From Pseudomonas sp. URMO17WK12:I11 (GTDB taxonomy: Bacteria; Pseudomonadota; Gammaproteobacteria; Pseudomonadales; Pseudomonadaceae), in the NCBI RefSeq assembly GCF_007677725.1, contig NZ_VEDF01000002.1:372001-436000 (forward strand): 64,000 bases of DNA, read 5' to 3'. Under the pieces are notes generated by a model. It worked only from the letters and a program-made list of their open reading frames with translations. It ran no database searches and had not been told where the DNA came from. The position numbers and the translations under genes were made by a program. How positions within the stretch are numbered: position 1 is the first letter of the stretch; every line of letters starts with the position of its first letter. Below, piece by piece: positions 29,652 through 38,469 of the stretch.

Positions 29652-30800
29652 TTACGCCATCAACGCCGGGAGCTGGCGGTTGAGCGCCAGTTTCTCCATC
29701 ACCGCGCTGCCGGTCAGTACATAGCCCAGCAGTTGGCCATCGGCGTCATGACAGAGCACCTTGAGGTCGCGGCCCTGCCCGCTGACTTGCCAGGATCCTT
29801 CTGTGCCGGGCGGTGGCGGCGAGACCACCAATGGGCAAGCCGGAGTCTTCACGGTGATCGGCATGGGGCCGTAGCTGACCTCGGTGGGGTTGCCGACCAA
29901 GGTCTGCGCCAGCGCCCGCACACAGGCCATCAGCGGCATGACATAGAGCAGGTTGATGCCGTCGACCTCGGCGCAGTCGCCAAGGGCGAAGATGTGGCTG
30001 TGCGAGGTGCGCAACTGACGGTCGACGACCACGCCGCGATTGATCTGCAAGCCTGCAGCGGCGGCCAGGTCAGTGCGCGGACGCAGGCCGATGGCCGACA
30101 CCACCACGTCACAGGCGATCACCTGACCATCGGACAGATGCGCCTGCAAGCCCTCGTCAGCGCGCACCAAGCGGTTCAGCACCGGGCCCAGGTGCAAGCG
30201 TACTCCGAGTTCTTCCAATCCGGCTCTTACTGCTGCCGCCGCAGCCGGATGCAGCAGCGTGGGCATGACCTGCTCGCACGGTGCGACCATGTCGACGTCG
30301 AAGCCGCCCTGGCGCATGTCGTTGGCGAATTCACAGCCAATCAGACCGGCGCCGAGGATCAGGACGCGCTGCTTGCCCGCAGCCGCAGCGCGCAAACGCG
30401 CGTAATCTTCCAGATCGTTGACCGGAAACACCTTGTCGGCAGCGTCGCCCTCGATGGGCACCTGCACGGTCTGCGCCCCCCACGCCAGAATCAGGTCGCG
30501 GTACTCGATCGCTTCCTCACCGACCCAAAGCCGCCGATGACCTGGGTCGATGCCGCTGATGCGCGTGTGGGTACGGATCTCGGCGTTGAGCTGCTCGGCC
30601 ATCGCGCCGGCTTCAGCCATGCACAGGCCATCGGCATCTTTTTGCTTGGCAAAGCCGGTGGACAGCATGGGCTTGGAATACGAACGACCGTCGTCAGCGG
30701 TAATCAGCAACAACGGCGTGACGCCATCGAGCTTGCGAAATTCACGGGCCAGGTTGTAACCGGCCAGGCCGGTACCGATGATTACCACTGGAGCGGTCAT
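29652..30800 (-). CDS. rubB: Rubredoxin-NAD(+) reductase
   Basis: A 382-residue FAD-dependent pyridine nucleotide-disulphide oxidoreductase-fold enzyme. The FAD motif is [17 protein letters not shown], the NAD motif is [17 protein letters not shown], and the second FAD motif is [13 protein letters not shown]. It passes electrons from NADH to rubredoxin, in alkane hydroxylation or oxidative stress defence. It starts 15 bp after the rubredoxin gene on the same strand, so the pair is an operon. The closest named relatives are AlkT and RubB. Confidence 0.93.
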   Translation of the reverse strand: MTAPVVIIGTGLAGYNLAREFRKLDGVTPLLLITADDGRSYSKPMLSTGFAKQKDADGLCMAEAGAMAEQLNAEIRTHTRISGIDPGHRRLWVGEEAIEYRDLILAWGAQTVQVPIEGDAADKVFPVNDLEDYARLRAAAAGKQRVLILGAGLIGCEFANDMRQGGFDVDMVAPCEQVMPTLLHPAAAAAVRAGLEELGVRLHLGPVLNRLVRADEGLQAHLSDGQVIACDVVVSAIGLRPRTDLAAAAGLQINRGVVVDRQLRTSHSHIFALGDCAEVDGINLLYVMPLMACVRALAQTLVGNPTEVSYGPMPITVKTPACPLVVSPPPPGTEGSWQVSGQGRDLKVLCHDADGQLLGYVLTGSAVMEKLALNRQLPALMA

Positions 30801-30815
30801 GCGCTTGTTCCTCGA

Positions 30816-30983
30816 TCAGCCGATGGAGATCATTTCAAAGTCGCTCTTGCCCACGCCACAATCTGGGCACAGCCAATCCGCCGGGACGTCTTCCCAACGG
30901 GTTCCCGGCGCGATGCCGTCGTCCGGCCAGCCTTCGGCTTCGTCATAGATCAGGCCACAGACAATACACTGCCACTTTTTCAT
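30816..30983 (-). CDS. rubA: Rubredoxin
   Basis: A 55-residue iron protein, too short for many gene callers. It starts [19 protein letters not shown] and ends [17 protein letters not shown]. The two CxxC pairs (CIVC and CPDC) bind the single iron, and the conserved [12 protein letters not shown] lies between them. It carries electrons from the adjacent reductase. The ATG at 30981-30983 is preceded by GGAAAACGATCCG. No alk hydroxylase gene is nearby, so the final acceptor is not known from this window. Confidence 0.95.
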   Translation of the reverse strand: MKKWQCIVCGLIYDEAEGWPDDGIAPGTRWEDVPADWLCPDCGVGKSDFEMISIG

Positions 30984-31172
30984 CGGATCGTTTTCCTTGG
31001 TCCAGGCTCAGGCTAAGTGTTGCTGCTGCTGGCGCTTGGCAGGCTGGGGCGCCGCCACATGGCCAGTGCGCAATTCGTGCAGGCTTTGTAACGGCCCTGC
31101 CGGCAGGATGCAAGCGCTCAGGGCAATCATGCTAAGCTCGCCGCCTCTCTGGCTGTCATCAAGCATATCGAC

Positions 31173-31727
31173 GTGTCGTACGAATCCCCGCAAGCAGCCG
31201 CTGTCGCGTGGCTGACGTATTCACAGCTGGCCAGCGCAGTCGACCAGCCGACCTTGGACTGGCTGTTCGACGACGGTTCGCTGACCCGCCGCCTCATTCA
31301 ATTGTCCCAGGATCACTTTGCCGTCACCCCGTTGTACGAGGGCTGGCAAGCCCTGCGCGATGACGAGTGCCTGGCCCTGAACATCGCCCCCGGCGCCGAA
31401 GGCTGGGTCCGTGAGGTGTTCCTGCGCGGTCACGGTGAACCTTGGGTGTTCGCCCGCAGCGTCGCCAGCCGCAGCGCTCTCGAACGCGGCGGCCTCGATC
31501 TGGAAACCTTGGGCAGTCGTTCGCTGGGTGAGCTGCTGTTCTGCGATCAGGCGTTCGTTCGCCTGCCGATCGAAGTGAGCCATTACCCATCACACTGGCT
31601 GCCGGCCGAGGCCGCGCAAGCGGGGCTGTGGGGTCGGCGCTCGCGCTTCGAGCGCGACGGCCTGGCACTGCTGGTGGCAGAGGTTTTCCTGCCTGCGCTG
31701 TGGCACGCAGCCACGGAGGAACCCTGA
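31173..31727 (+). CDS. ubiC: Chorismate pyruvate-lyase
   Basis: A 184-residue enzyme that cuts chorismate to 4-hydroxybenzoate and pyruvate, the first committed step of ubiquinone synthesis. The conserved [21 protein letters not shown] and [19 protein letters not shown] match Pseudomonas UbiC. It uses a GTG start (31173), where the protein begins [13 protein letters not shown]. The stop overlaps the ubiA start by one base (TGATG at 31725-31729). It is divergent from rubA across 189 bp. Confidence 0.95.
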   Translation: MSYESPQAAAVAWLTYSQLASAVDQPTLDWLFDDGSLTRRLIQLSQDHFAVTPLYEGWQALRDDECLALNIAPGAEGWVREVFLRGHGEPWVFARSVASRSALERGGLDLETLGSRSLGELLFCDQAFVRLPIEVSHYPSHWLPAEAAQAGLWGRRSRFERDGLALLVAEVFLPALWHAATEEP

Positions 31728-32617
31728 TGTACCTGCACTTGCTCAAATCGCTGAACCGCCTGCACCCGCGCGCCTGGGACTTCATTCAGCTCAGCCGCAT
31801 GGATCGGCCGATCGGTATCTACCTGCTGCTGTGGCCGACCTTGTCAGCGGTATGGATTGCCGGGCACGGCTCGCCGACCCTGGCCAACGTGCTGATCTTC
31901 GGCCTGGGGGTGGTGTTGATGCGCGCAGCCGGCTGCTGCATCAACGACTTCGCCGACCGCAAGGTCGATGGCCACGTCAAGCGCACGGCCGATCGACCAC
32001 TGGCCAGCGGCCGAGTCAAATCGCGCGAGGCGCTGGTGCTGTTCGCCATTCTGGTCGGCGTGAGCTTCCTGCTGGTGCTGTGCACCAATAGCCGCACGAT
32101 GTGGCTGTCGTTTGGCGCAGTGGCGCTGGCGTTCTGCTACCCATTCATGAAGCGCTACACCTATTACCCCCAGGTGGTACTCGGTGCCGCCTATTCGTGG
32201 GGCATCCCCATGGCCTTCACCGCTGCCGGGGGCGAATTACCGGCCAGTGCCTGGCTGCTGTACATCGCCAACCTGCTGTGGACGGTGGGCTATGACACCT
32301 ACTACGCCATGGTCGATCGCGATGACGACCTGAAGATCGGGGTCAAATCCACTGCCATTCTGTTCGGCGAGGCCGATCGCAACATCATCCTCGGCTTGCA
32401 ATTGTCCTCGTTGGCCTGCCTGCTGCTGGCCGGATCCCACTTCGCGTTGGGTGGCTGGTTCCACCTGGGCTTGCTGGGTGCGGCGGCGTGCTTTGCCTGG
32501 GAATACTGGTCGACGCGCAGCCTGGACCGCGAGGCCTGTTTCAAGGCGTTTTTGCACAACCACTGGGCGGGTATGCTGGTGTTCGTGGGTGTGGTGCTGG
32601 ATTACGCACTGCGCTGA
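31727..32617 (+). CDS. ubiA: 4-hydroxybenzoate octaprenyltransferase
   Basis: A 296-residue integral membrane prenyltransferase with about eight or nine helices. Its two aspartate-rich motifs are [20 protein letters not shown] and [20 protein letters not shown], which bind the prenyl diphosphate through magnesium. It joins the polyprenyl tail to 4-hydroxybenzoate from UbiC. Its ATG shares a base with the ubiC stop, and GGAGGAACCC inside ubiC is the ribosome site. phoB follows after 137 bp. Confidence 0.97.
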   Translation: MYLHLLKSLNRLHPRAWDFIQLSRMDRPIGIYLLLWPTLSAVWIAGHGSPTLANVLIFGLGVVLMRAAGCCINDFADRKVDGHVKRTADRPLASGRVKSREALVLFAILVGVSFLLVLCTNSRTMWLSFGAVALAFCYPFMKRYTYYPQVVLGAAYSWGIPMAFTAAGGELPASAWLLYIANLLWTVGYDTYYAMVDRDDDLKIGVKSTAILFGEADRNIILGLQLSSLACLLLAGSHFALGGWFHLGLLGAAACFAWEYWSTRSLDREACFKAFLHNHWAGMLVFVGVVLDYALR

Positions 32618-32683
32618 ACATGCCGTGGGCCAGGCGCAAAATGCCTGGCCCCGTCATTTAATGTCGCAAGAACGGCCAACCCT

Positions 32684-32700
32684 CTGTCACACAGCTGCAA
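32684..32700 (+). promoter_or_regulatory. PHO box of phoB
   Basis: CTGTCACACAGCTGCAA matches the PHO box layout (CTGTCA, five bases, CTGNCA) in 11 of its 12 half-site bases. TATCTA (32710-32715), ten bases downstream, fits the -10 that PhoB activates. This predicts autoregulation of phoBR. Confidence 0.75.
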
Positions 32701-32754
32701 TAATTCCGTTATCTAATGCGGGCCAAGACAGGATTTCTGGAAGAGGTTTTGAGC

Positions 32755-33444
32755 ATGGTTGGCAGAAACATTCTGATCGTCGACGACGAAGCGCCGATTC
32801 GCGAAATGATCGCCGTGGCATTGGAAATGGCCGGCTATGACTGCCTGGAAGCCGAGAACTCGCAGCAGGCGCACGCTATCATCGTCGACCGCAAGCCTGA
32901 CCTGATCCTGCTCGACTGGATGCTCCCAGGCACCTCCGGCATCGAGCTGGCCCGGCGCCTGAAGCGTGACGAGCTGACCGGCGATATCCCGATCATCATG
33001 CTCACCGCCAAAGGTGAGGAGGACAACAAGATCCAGGGCCTGGAGGTCGGTGCCGATGACTACATCACCAAACCCTTCTCGCCCCGCGAACTGGTCGCCC
33101 GCCTCAAGGCGGTGCTGCGGCGCACCGGCCCCAGCGACAGCGAGGCGCCGATCGAAGTCGGCGGCCTGTTGCTCGACCCGATCAGCCACCGCGTGACCAT
33201 CGATGGCAAGCCGGCCGAGATGGGACCCACCGAGTACCGTCTGCTGCAGTTCTTCATGACTCACCAAGAACGCGCCTACACGCGCGGGCAGTTGCTTGAT
33301 CAGGTCTGGGGCGGCAATGTCTATGTCGAAGAGCGCACGGTCGACGTGCACATCCGCCGCCTGCGCAAGGCGCTGGGCGAAGCCTACGAAAACCTCGTGC
33401 AAACCGTTCGCGGCACCGGCTACCGCTTCTCCACCAAGAGCTGA
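32755..33444 (+). CDS. phoB: Phosphate regulon response regulator PhoB
   Basis: A 229-residue OmpR-type regulator. The receiver domain has acidic Asp-Asp near residues 10-11 and the phosphoacceptor Asp54 in [10 protein letters not shown], then [20 protein letters not shown] and Lys in ITKPFSP. The winged-helix DNA-binding domain ends [20 protein letters not shown]. The ATG at 32755 is supported by AAGAGG; the frame is open slightly further up. A PHO box lies upstream. phoR follows after 136 bp that hold a repeat element. Confidence 0.97.
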   Translation: MVGRNILIVDDEAPIREMIAVALEMAGYDCLEAENSQQAHAIIVDRKPDLILLDWMLPGTSGIELARRLKRDELTGDIPIIMLTAKGEEDNKIQGLEVGADDYITKPFSPRELVARLKAVLRRTGPSDSEAPIEVGGLLLDPISHRVTIDGKPAEMGPTEYRLLQFFMTHQERAYTRGQLLDQVWGGNVYVEERTVDVHIRRLRKALGEAYENLVQTVRGTGYRFSTKS

Positions 33445-33453
33445 AAAGCAGTA

Positions 33454-33560
33454 GCAAGCTTCAAGCTTCAAGGAAGAGCAGTCGGCATCGACTTCTAGAG
33501 ATTAATCACCATCGTGGATCCAGCACCTCTTGTAGCTTGCAGCTCGAAGCTTGCAGCTGG
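33454..33560. repeat. AGCTTGCAGCTT-type inverted element between phoB and phoR
   Basis: A left arm GCAAGCTTCAAGCTTCAAGG (33454-33473) and a right arm rich in TAGCTTGCAGCTCGAAGCTT (33532-33551) are imperfect reverse complements around about 55 bp. The same vocabulary recurs at 39256-39350, 40211-40289 and 63366-63446, always between two genes on one strand. Confidence 0.65.
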
Positions 33561-33580
33561 GTCCGAAGGATCCCCCCCCA

Positions 33581-34888
33581 GTGAACCAGAACTGGCACGC
33601 CACGCTGATTCGTCATTTGTTGCTGTTGATCACCGTCTGCCTGATCGGCGGGCTGATCAGTGGTTACTATGGCTGGAGCCTGGCCATTGGCCTGGCACTC
33701 TACCTGGGCTGGACCCTCAAGCAGCTGCTGCGCCTGCATGACTGGCTGCGCAATCACCAACCCGATGAAGCACCGCCCGATGGTTACGGCCTGTGGGGTG
33801 AGGTGTTCGACAGCATCTATCATTTGCAGCGTCGCGACCAACGGGTGCGCGGGCGCCTGCAGGCCGTGATCGATCGGGTGCAGGAATCCACGGCGGCATT
33901 GCGCGATGCAGTGATCATGCTTGACAGCGACGGCAACCTGGAATGGTGGAACCGCGCGGCAGAGACCCTGCTCGGATTCAAGACGCCTCAGGATGGCGGT
34001 CAGCCGGTGACCAACCTGGTGCGTCACCCGCGCTTCAAAGAGTACTTCGAAGCGCAAAATTACGCAGAGCCGCTGGAAATCCCCTCACCGATCAACGACC
34101 GTCTGCGCGTGCAACTGCACATCACCCGCTACGGCAACAACGAGCACCTGATGCTGGTGCGCGACGTCACCCGTATCCATCAGCTTGAACAGATGCGCAA
34201 GGACTTCGTCGCCAACGTGTCCCACGAACTGCGCACGCCGCTGACGGTGATCACCGGTTACCTGGAAACCCTGCTGGATAACGTCGAGGACGTGAACCCG
34301 CGTTGGACCCGAGCACTGCAGCAGATGACTCAGCAGGGCTCGCGCATGCAGACGCTGCTCAATGACCTGCTGTTGTTGGCCAAGCTCGAGGCCACCGACT
34401 ACCCGTCGGATAACCAGCCGGTGGCTGTCGATGCCCTGCTCGCGGCGATCAAGCAGGATGCCCAGGCGTTGTCGGGCCCGCGCAAGCAACGCATTACCCT
34501 CGAAGCTGCGCCAGGCTTGCGCCTCAAAGGCAGTGAGTCAGAGCTGCGCAGCGCGTTTTCCAACCTGGTGTTCAATGCGGTCAAGTACACCCAGGACGAG
34601 GGCAGCATCCGCATTCGCTGGTGGGCCGATGACCAGGGCGCCCACCTGACGGTGCAGGACTCGGGGGTTGGCATCGACGCCAAGCACCTGCCCCGGCTCA
34701 CCGAGCGTTTCTATCGCGTCGATTCCAGCCGTGCGTCGAATACCGGTGGCACCGGCCTGGGCCTGGCGATCGTCAAGCACGTGTTGATGCGTCATCGCGG
34801 CAAGCTGGAAATCAGTAGCGTGCCGGGGCACGGCAGCACCTTCACCTGCCACTTCGGTCCTACCCAGCTGATGGGCCCCAAGGGCTGA
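33581..34888 (+). CDS. phoR: Phosphate regulon sensor histidine kinase PhoR
   Basis: A 435-residue membrane kinase with a GTG start at 33581, ten bases after AAGGA. Two transmembrane helices cover about residues 8-50 (HLLLLITVCLIGGLISGYYG) with almost no periplasmic loop, as in E. coli PhoR. A linker and PAS domain (LRDAVIMLDSDGNLEWWNR) follow. The H box FVANVSHELRTPL lies near residue 215, the N box is FSNLVFNAVKYT, and the G boxes are DSGVGI and GGTGLGLAIVKH. It phosphorylates PhoB when phosphate is low, under control of PstSCAB-PhoU, encoded nearby on the opposite strand. Confidence 0.97.
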   Translation: MNQNWHATLIRHLLLLITVCLIGGLISGYYGWSLAIGLALYLGWTLKQLLRLHDWLRNHQPDEAPPDGYGLWGEVFDSIYHLQRRDQRVRGRLQAVIDRVQESTAALRDAVIMLDSDGNLEWWNRAAETLLGFKTPQDGGQPVTNLVRHPRFKEYFEAQNYAEPLEIPSPINDRLRVQLHITRYGNNEHLMLVRDVTRIHQLEQMRKDFVANVSHELRTPLTVITGYLETLLDNVEDVNPRWTRALQQMTQQGSRMQTLLNDLLLLAKLEATDYPSDNQPVAVDALLAAIKQDAQALSGPRKQRITLEAAPGLRLKGSESELRSAFSNLVFNAVKYTQDEGSIRIRWWADDQGAHLTVQDSGVGIDAKHLPRLTERFYRVDSSRASNTGGTGLGLAIVKHVLMRHRGKLEISSVPGHGSTFTCHFGPTQLMGPKG

Positions 34889-34905
34889 GATTGCGTCGAT
34901 GCGAC

Positions 34906-34935
34906 TTGCCGTCGAAGGCTGAGAGCCGCTACATT
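34906..34935 (+). promoter_or_regulatory. Possible promoter of the CorC-type gene
   Basis: TTGCCG (34906-34911) and TACATT (34930-34935) are 18 bp apart. The predicted start (about 34942) falls just before the terminator hairpin at 34945, so a transcript would begin with that hairpin. Confidence 0.3.
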
Positions 34936-34944
34936 GGATCCCCC

Positions 34945-34972
34945 GTGCCAGCAAGAGCTGGCACTTTTTTTT
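34945..34972 (+). terminator. Rho-independent terminator after phoR
   Basis: GTGCCAGC and GCTGGCAC form an eight-pair stem with a four-base loop followed by eight T. It ends phoBR transcription, 35 bp before the next start codon. Confidence 0.88.
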
Positions 34973-35007
34973 CTCTACGCCAAAACGGACCCTGTAAAAA
35001 CTCCATC

Positions 35008-36348
35008 ATGGACCCTTCCCCTGGTATCAGCCTCACCTCGTTATTCGCCGATTTCGGCATGATCATGTTTGCCCTGCTGCTGGTGCTGCTCAACGGCTTC
35101 TTCGTTGCGGCAGAGTTCGCCATGGTCAAGCTGCGCGCGACGCGCGTCGAGTCCATTGCCGAACAACACGGCTGGCGCGGCAACATCCTGCGTAAAGTGC
35201 ACAACCAGCTCGACGCCTACCTCTCGGCCTGTCAGTTGGGCATCACCTTGGCTTCGTTGGGCCTGGGCTGGGTCGGAGAGCCCGCGTTCGCCCACTTGCT
35301 CGAGCCGCTGCTGGCCTACCTGGGCGTCGACAGCGCCGAGCTGGTCAAGGCCATATCATTCTTCGTGGCGTTCTTCGTCATCTCCTACCTGCACATCGTG
35401 GTCGGCGAGCTGGCGCCCAAGTCGTGGGCGATCCGCAAGCCCGAGCTGCTGTCGTTGTGGACGGCGGTGCCGCTGTACCTGTTCTACTGGCTGATGTATC
35501 CGGCGATCTACCTGCTCAACGCCAGTGCCAACACTATTCTGCGCATCGCCGGCCAAGGCGAGCCAGGCCCGCACCACGAGCACCACTACAGCCGCGAAGA
35601 GCTCAAGCTGATCCTGCATTCCAGCCGTGGCCAGGACCCCAGCGACCAGGGCATGCGCGTGCTCGCGTCGGCGGTGGAAATGGGTGAGCTGGAAGTGGTC
35701 GACTGGGCCAACTCGCGCGAAGACATGGTCAGCATCGATGCCCATGCCCCGCTCAAGGAAATCCTCGCCCTGCTGCGCCGCCACAAGTTCAGTCGCTACC
35801 CGGTCTACGACACCGAGCGCGAGGAATTCACCGGGCTGCTGCACATCAAGGACTTGTTGCTGGAACTGGCGGAACTCGAGCACCTGCCGGAAACCATCGA
35901 CCTCGAAGACCTTGCCCGTCCGCTGGAGCGCGTCTCGCGGCACATGCCGCTCTCGCAATTGCTGGAGCAGTTCCGCAAGGGTGGCGCGCACTTCGTGCTG
36001 GTAGAAGAAGCCGACGGCAAGGTCATCGGCTACCTGACCATGGAAGACGTGCTCGAAGTGCTGGTCGGCGACATCCAGGACGAGCACCGCAAGACCGAGC
36101 GCGGCATTCTCGCGTACCAGCCAGGCAAGCTGCTGGTACGTGGCGATACCCCGCTGTTCAAGGTCGAGCGCCTGCTGGGCGTGGACCTCGACCACATCGA
36201 GGCGGAAACCCTCGCTGGCCTGATCTACGAAACCCTCAAGCGCGTGCCCGAAGAGGAAGAAGTGCTCGAGGTCGAAGGCTTGCGCATCATCATCAAGAAG
36301 ATGAAAGGGCCCAAGATCGTCCTGGCCAAGGTGCTCAAGCTCGACTGA
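35008..36348 (+). CDS. HlyC/CorC-family membrane protein with CBS domains
   Basis: A 446-residue protein with three parts: an N-terminal DUF21/CNNM membrane domain with four hydrophobic segments (MFALLLVLLNGFFVAAEFAMVKL region, first 160 residues), a pair of CBS domains (VSIDAHAPLKEILALLRRHK; VIGYLTMEDVLEVLVGD), and a C-terminal CorC_HlyC transporter-associated domain. Relatives are linked with magnesium or cobalt resistance and export, and older annotations call them haemolysins. There is no clear Shine-Dalgarno before the ATG at 35008. Its stop lies two bases from the stop of the convergent M23 gene. Confidence 0.88.
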   Translation: MDPSPGISLTSLFADFGMIMFALLLVLLNGFFVAAEFAMVKLRATRVESIAEQHGWRGNILRKVHNQLDAYLSACQLGITLASLGLGWVGEPAFAHLLEPLLAYLGVDSAELVKAISFFVAFFVISYLHIVVGELAPKSWAIRKPELLSLWTAVPLYLFYWLMYPAIYLLNASANTILRIAGQGEPGPHHEHHYSREELKLILHSSRGQDPSDQGMRVLASAVEMGELEVVDWANSREDMVSIDAHAPLKEILALLRRHKFSRYPVYDTEREEFTGLLHIKDLLLELAELEHLPETIDLEDLARPLERVSRHMPLSQLLEQFRKGGAHFVLVEEADGKVIGYLTMEDVLEVLVGDIQDEHRKTERGILAYQPGKLLVRGDTPLFKVERLLGVDLDHIEAETLAGLIYETLKRVPEEEEVLEVEGLRIIIKKMKGPKIVLAKVLKLD

Positions 36349-36350
36349 GC

Positions 36351-37253
36351 CTAAGGGTTGCCGGCCGTGAAGTCCGGCAACCCATTGAGCGGTCGATCGA
36401 ACTGAAACGGTATCGACTCCAGCGCCAGGCCGACATTGCGCTGCACCACGAAGTGCAGATGGGGCCCGGTGCTGTTGCCGGTGTTGCCCGACTTGGCCAA
36501 TGCCTGGCCCACTACCACCTGCTGCCCTTCCGTCACCAGCACCGAGCCGCGCATCAGGTGCAGGTAGACGCCCATGGTGCCGTCAGGATGCATGATCCGC
36601 ACGAAGTTACCTGAGCGCAGGCTGCCGCGTCCGCTCTGGCCGTTCTCCACGCCTACCACCACGCCACCGCGCGCCGCGATGATCGGGGTACCCTCGGGCA
36701 TGGCGATATCCATGGCATAGCGGCCCTTGGGGCCGAAGTGGCTGAAGCGGCCGTTGGCGCCCTGGGTCAGGCGAAACGGCCCGCCTTTCCAAGGAAACGG
36801 ATACAGGTACGCCATCGAGCGCGGGCGCGGATCACCCATGGCGTACTGGAAGTTGGCCGCATACTGCAATTGCCCACCCGGGGCCGCCAGCACCGAGCCG
36901 ATCACCTTGGTCGAGCGCGGGCCGATCACGGCGCGCACCAGGCGCGGTTTGTTGCCGCCGAAGGCATTGACCAGCTTGTCGATACGCACCTGGACCTGCA
37001 TCGGCACGTGCAGGTCGTTACGCACCATGAAACGCACCCCGCCAGGGAACACTTCGGCCTGCAGGCGCACGCGCTCATCGATGCGTTCGAGCATTGGCTC
37101 GCGCAGCTCAAGGGCCTTGGCACCTGGGCTGTAATGCTCGGAATAGGACACGGCGCCATAGTTATCGACGCTTTTGTACAGGGTTGCGCCCAGGCTCGAT
37201 ACCGACGCCGAAAGCAAGGCACAGGACAGCAACAAGCGAGCGGCTGCGAGCAT
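36351..37253 (-). CDS. M23-family (LytM) putative peptidoglycan endopeptidase
   Basis: A 300-residue exported protein. Residues 1-23 form a signal peptide ending SSLGA. The central region is beta-rich. The C-terminal LytM domain has the zinc-binding pattern FSHFGPKGRYAMDIAMPEGT and the HLHFVVQ motif, plus VYLHL, so catalytic residues appear complete. Such enzymes cut peptide crosslinks in the cell wall. A half PHO-like sequence (CTGTCAAAA) lies upstream but has no second half. It is monocistronic, between a CorC-type gene and a response regulator. Confidence 0.85.
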   Translation of the reverse strand: MLAAARLLLSCALLSASVSSLGATLYKSVDNYGAVSYSEHYSPGAKALELREPMLERIDERVRLQAEVFPGGVRFMVRNDLHVPMQVQVRIDKLVNAFGGNKPRLVRAVIGPRSTKVIGSVLAAPGGQLQYAANFQYAMGDPRPRSMAYLYPFPWKGGPFRLTQGANGRFSHFGPKGRYAMDIAMPEGTPIIAARGGVVVGVENGQSGRGSLRSGNFVRIMHPDGTMGVYLHLMRGSVLVTEGQQVVVGQALAKSGNTGNSTGPHLHFVVQRNVGLALESIPFQFDRPLNGLPDFTAGNP

Positions 37254-37402
37254 GATGGTGGCTTTTTGACAGTTAGGGTCTGTCGAAGACTAGCAGCGCC
37301 AGAAATCCGCGATAGTGCTATTGGTCGGATCACACCGCCAGTTGCGAGCACCGCCTGTGACAGCGCTCGACCTGAGCCGTACCGAGCAGGGTCGCGCCCC
37401 GC

Positions 37403-38305
37403 TCAGGCGCCGGGGGTAAAGTGTTTCTGCTGGGTGCCACGGGCGATCAGGCGCGACAGGTAGTCGAGCTTCTGCGCATCCTGGTCGACGAACTTGAAGT
37501 TCAACTGCAGCCACTCGCTGTCAGGCTTGGCTTCCAACGCAGCCACTGCATGCAGATACCCATTGAGCCGCGCCACCTCGGCGTTTTCGCCCTGTTCCAG
37601 GTCGAGCACTGCGCCCTCGAGCACTTGCGGCAAGGCTGTGCTACGGCGCACCACCAGCAAGGCTTCCTTGAGGCTCAAGGCCTTGATCACGCAGGGCTGG
37701 CTGCCGCTGGACAGGCGCAGCTGGCCCTGCCCTCGCCCGACCTGGGCTGCCGCAGCGGCGGCACTTTGCGGCTTCGGCGCGTTGACCAGCGGCTTGGCTG
37801 GCGCGGCGCTGGCGGCCGCCACTTTGACTGCTTCGGGCTTGCCACCGGTCAGCGCACTCAAGGAATCGTTGGCGAACGCCGAATTCACCCGCGCCGGCGC
37901 ACCGGCGATGAGGCCCTCGAGCTTGCCGATCTTGGTCAGCGCCTTTTTCACCTTGGTCAACAGCTGCTCATTGGTGAACGGCTTGCCGACGAAGTCGGAA
38001 ACCCCGGCCTGGATGGCCTGGATGACGTTTTCCTTGTCGCCACGGCTGGTCACCATGATGAACTGCAAGTCCTTCATTTCAGCCTGCTGGCGGCACCAGG
38101 TCAGCAACTCCAGGCCCGACATCTCAGGCATTTCCCAATCGCACAGCACCAGGTCGAAGCGCTCTTTGCCGAGCATGGCCATGGCCTTGCGGCCGTTGAC
38201 TGCATCCTCGATGACCATGCCGGGAAAGGCGTTGCGCAGGCACTTTCTGACCAGGTCACGAATGAACGGCGCGTCATCCACGACCAGCACATTGACTTTA
38301 CTCAT
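37403..38305 (-). CDS. Orphan response regulator with a PilZ-like C-terminal region
   Basis: A 300-residue protein. Residues 1-125 are a CheY-like receiver (MSKVNVLVVDDAPFIRDLVR; phosphoacceptor Asp in LVLCDWEMPEMSG; TSRGDKE; Lys in VGKPFTNEQL). An Ala/Pro-rich linker (residues 135-190) follows. The last 100 residues (CVIKALSLKEALLVVRRSTA ... LQLNFKFVDQDAQKLDYLSR) have the strand order and terminal helix of a PilZ-like barrel, though the usual RxxxR and DxSxxG c-di-GMP motifs are not evident. No kinase gene adjoins it. The output is unknown. Confidence 0.78.
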   Translation of the reverse strand: MSKVNVLVVDDAPFIRDLVRKCLRNAFPGMVIEDAVNGRKAMAMLGKERFDLVLCDWEMPEMSGLELLTWCRQQAEMKDLQFIMVTSRGDKENVIQAIQAGVSDFVGKPFTNEQLLTKVKKALTKIGKLEGLIAGAPARVNSAFANDSLSALTGGKPEAVKVAAASAAPAKPLVNAPKPQSAAAAAAQVGRGQGQLRLSSGSQPCVIKALSLKEALLVVRRSTALPQVLEGAVLDLEQGENAEVARLNGYLHAVAALEAKPDSEWLQLNFKFVDQDAQKLDYLSRLIARGTQQKHFTPGA

Positions 38306-38426
38306 CGATACTCCTCTTGAACCCGACTAGCCTACCGCGCAATGGTGGCCATTTGCCAACTCTTGGGTCACGCCGGGACTTCTTCGCATCGTTCGCGGGT
38401 GCCTGCCGATTGCTCTGCCGCCAACG

Positions 38427-38450
38427 AAAACGCCCGGCACAGGCCGGGCG
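38427..38450 (-). terminator. Terminator after phoU
   Basis: On the minus strand, CGCCCGG and CCGGGCG form a seven-pair stem followed by TTTT, about 20 bp after the phoU stop codon. It would end the pst operon. Confidence 0.75.
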
Positions 38451-38469
38451 TCGTAGCTCGGGAGCAATC

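Noticed and set aside
31008..31133. A possible 41-codon minus-strand gene upstream of rubredoxin
   Set aside because: It starts MIALSACILPAGPLQSLHEL, has only a poor ribosome site and ends in a run of Gln; the gap is also expected to hold the divergent rubA/ubiC promoters. Not enough support for a gene call.
37256..37290. A PHO-box-like CTGTCAAAA before the M23 gene
   Set aside because: Only one half-site is present; positions 11 bp on either side do not match the second half.
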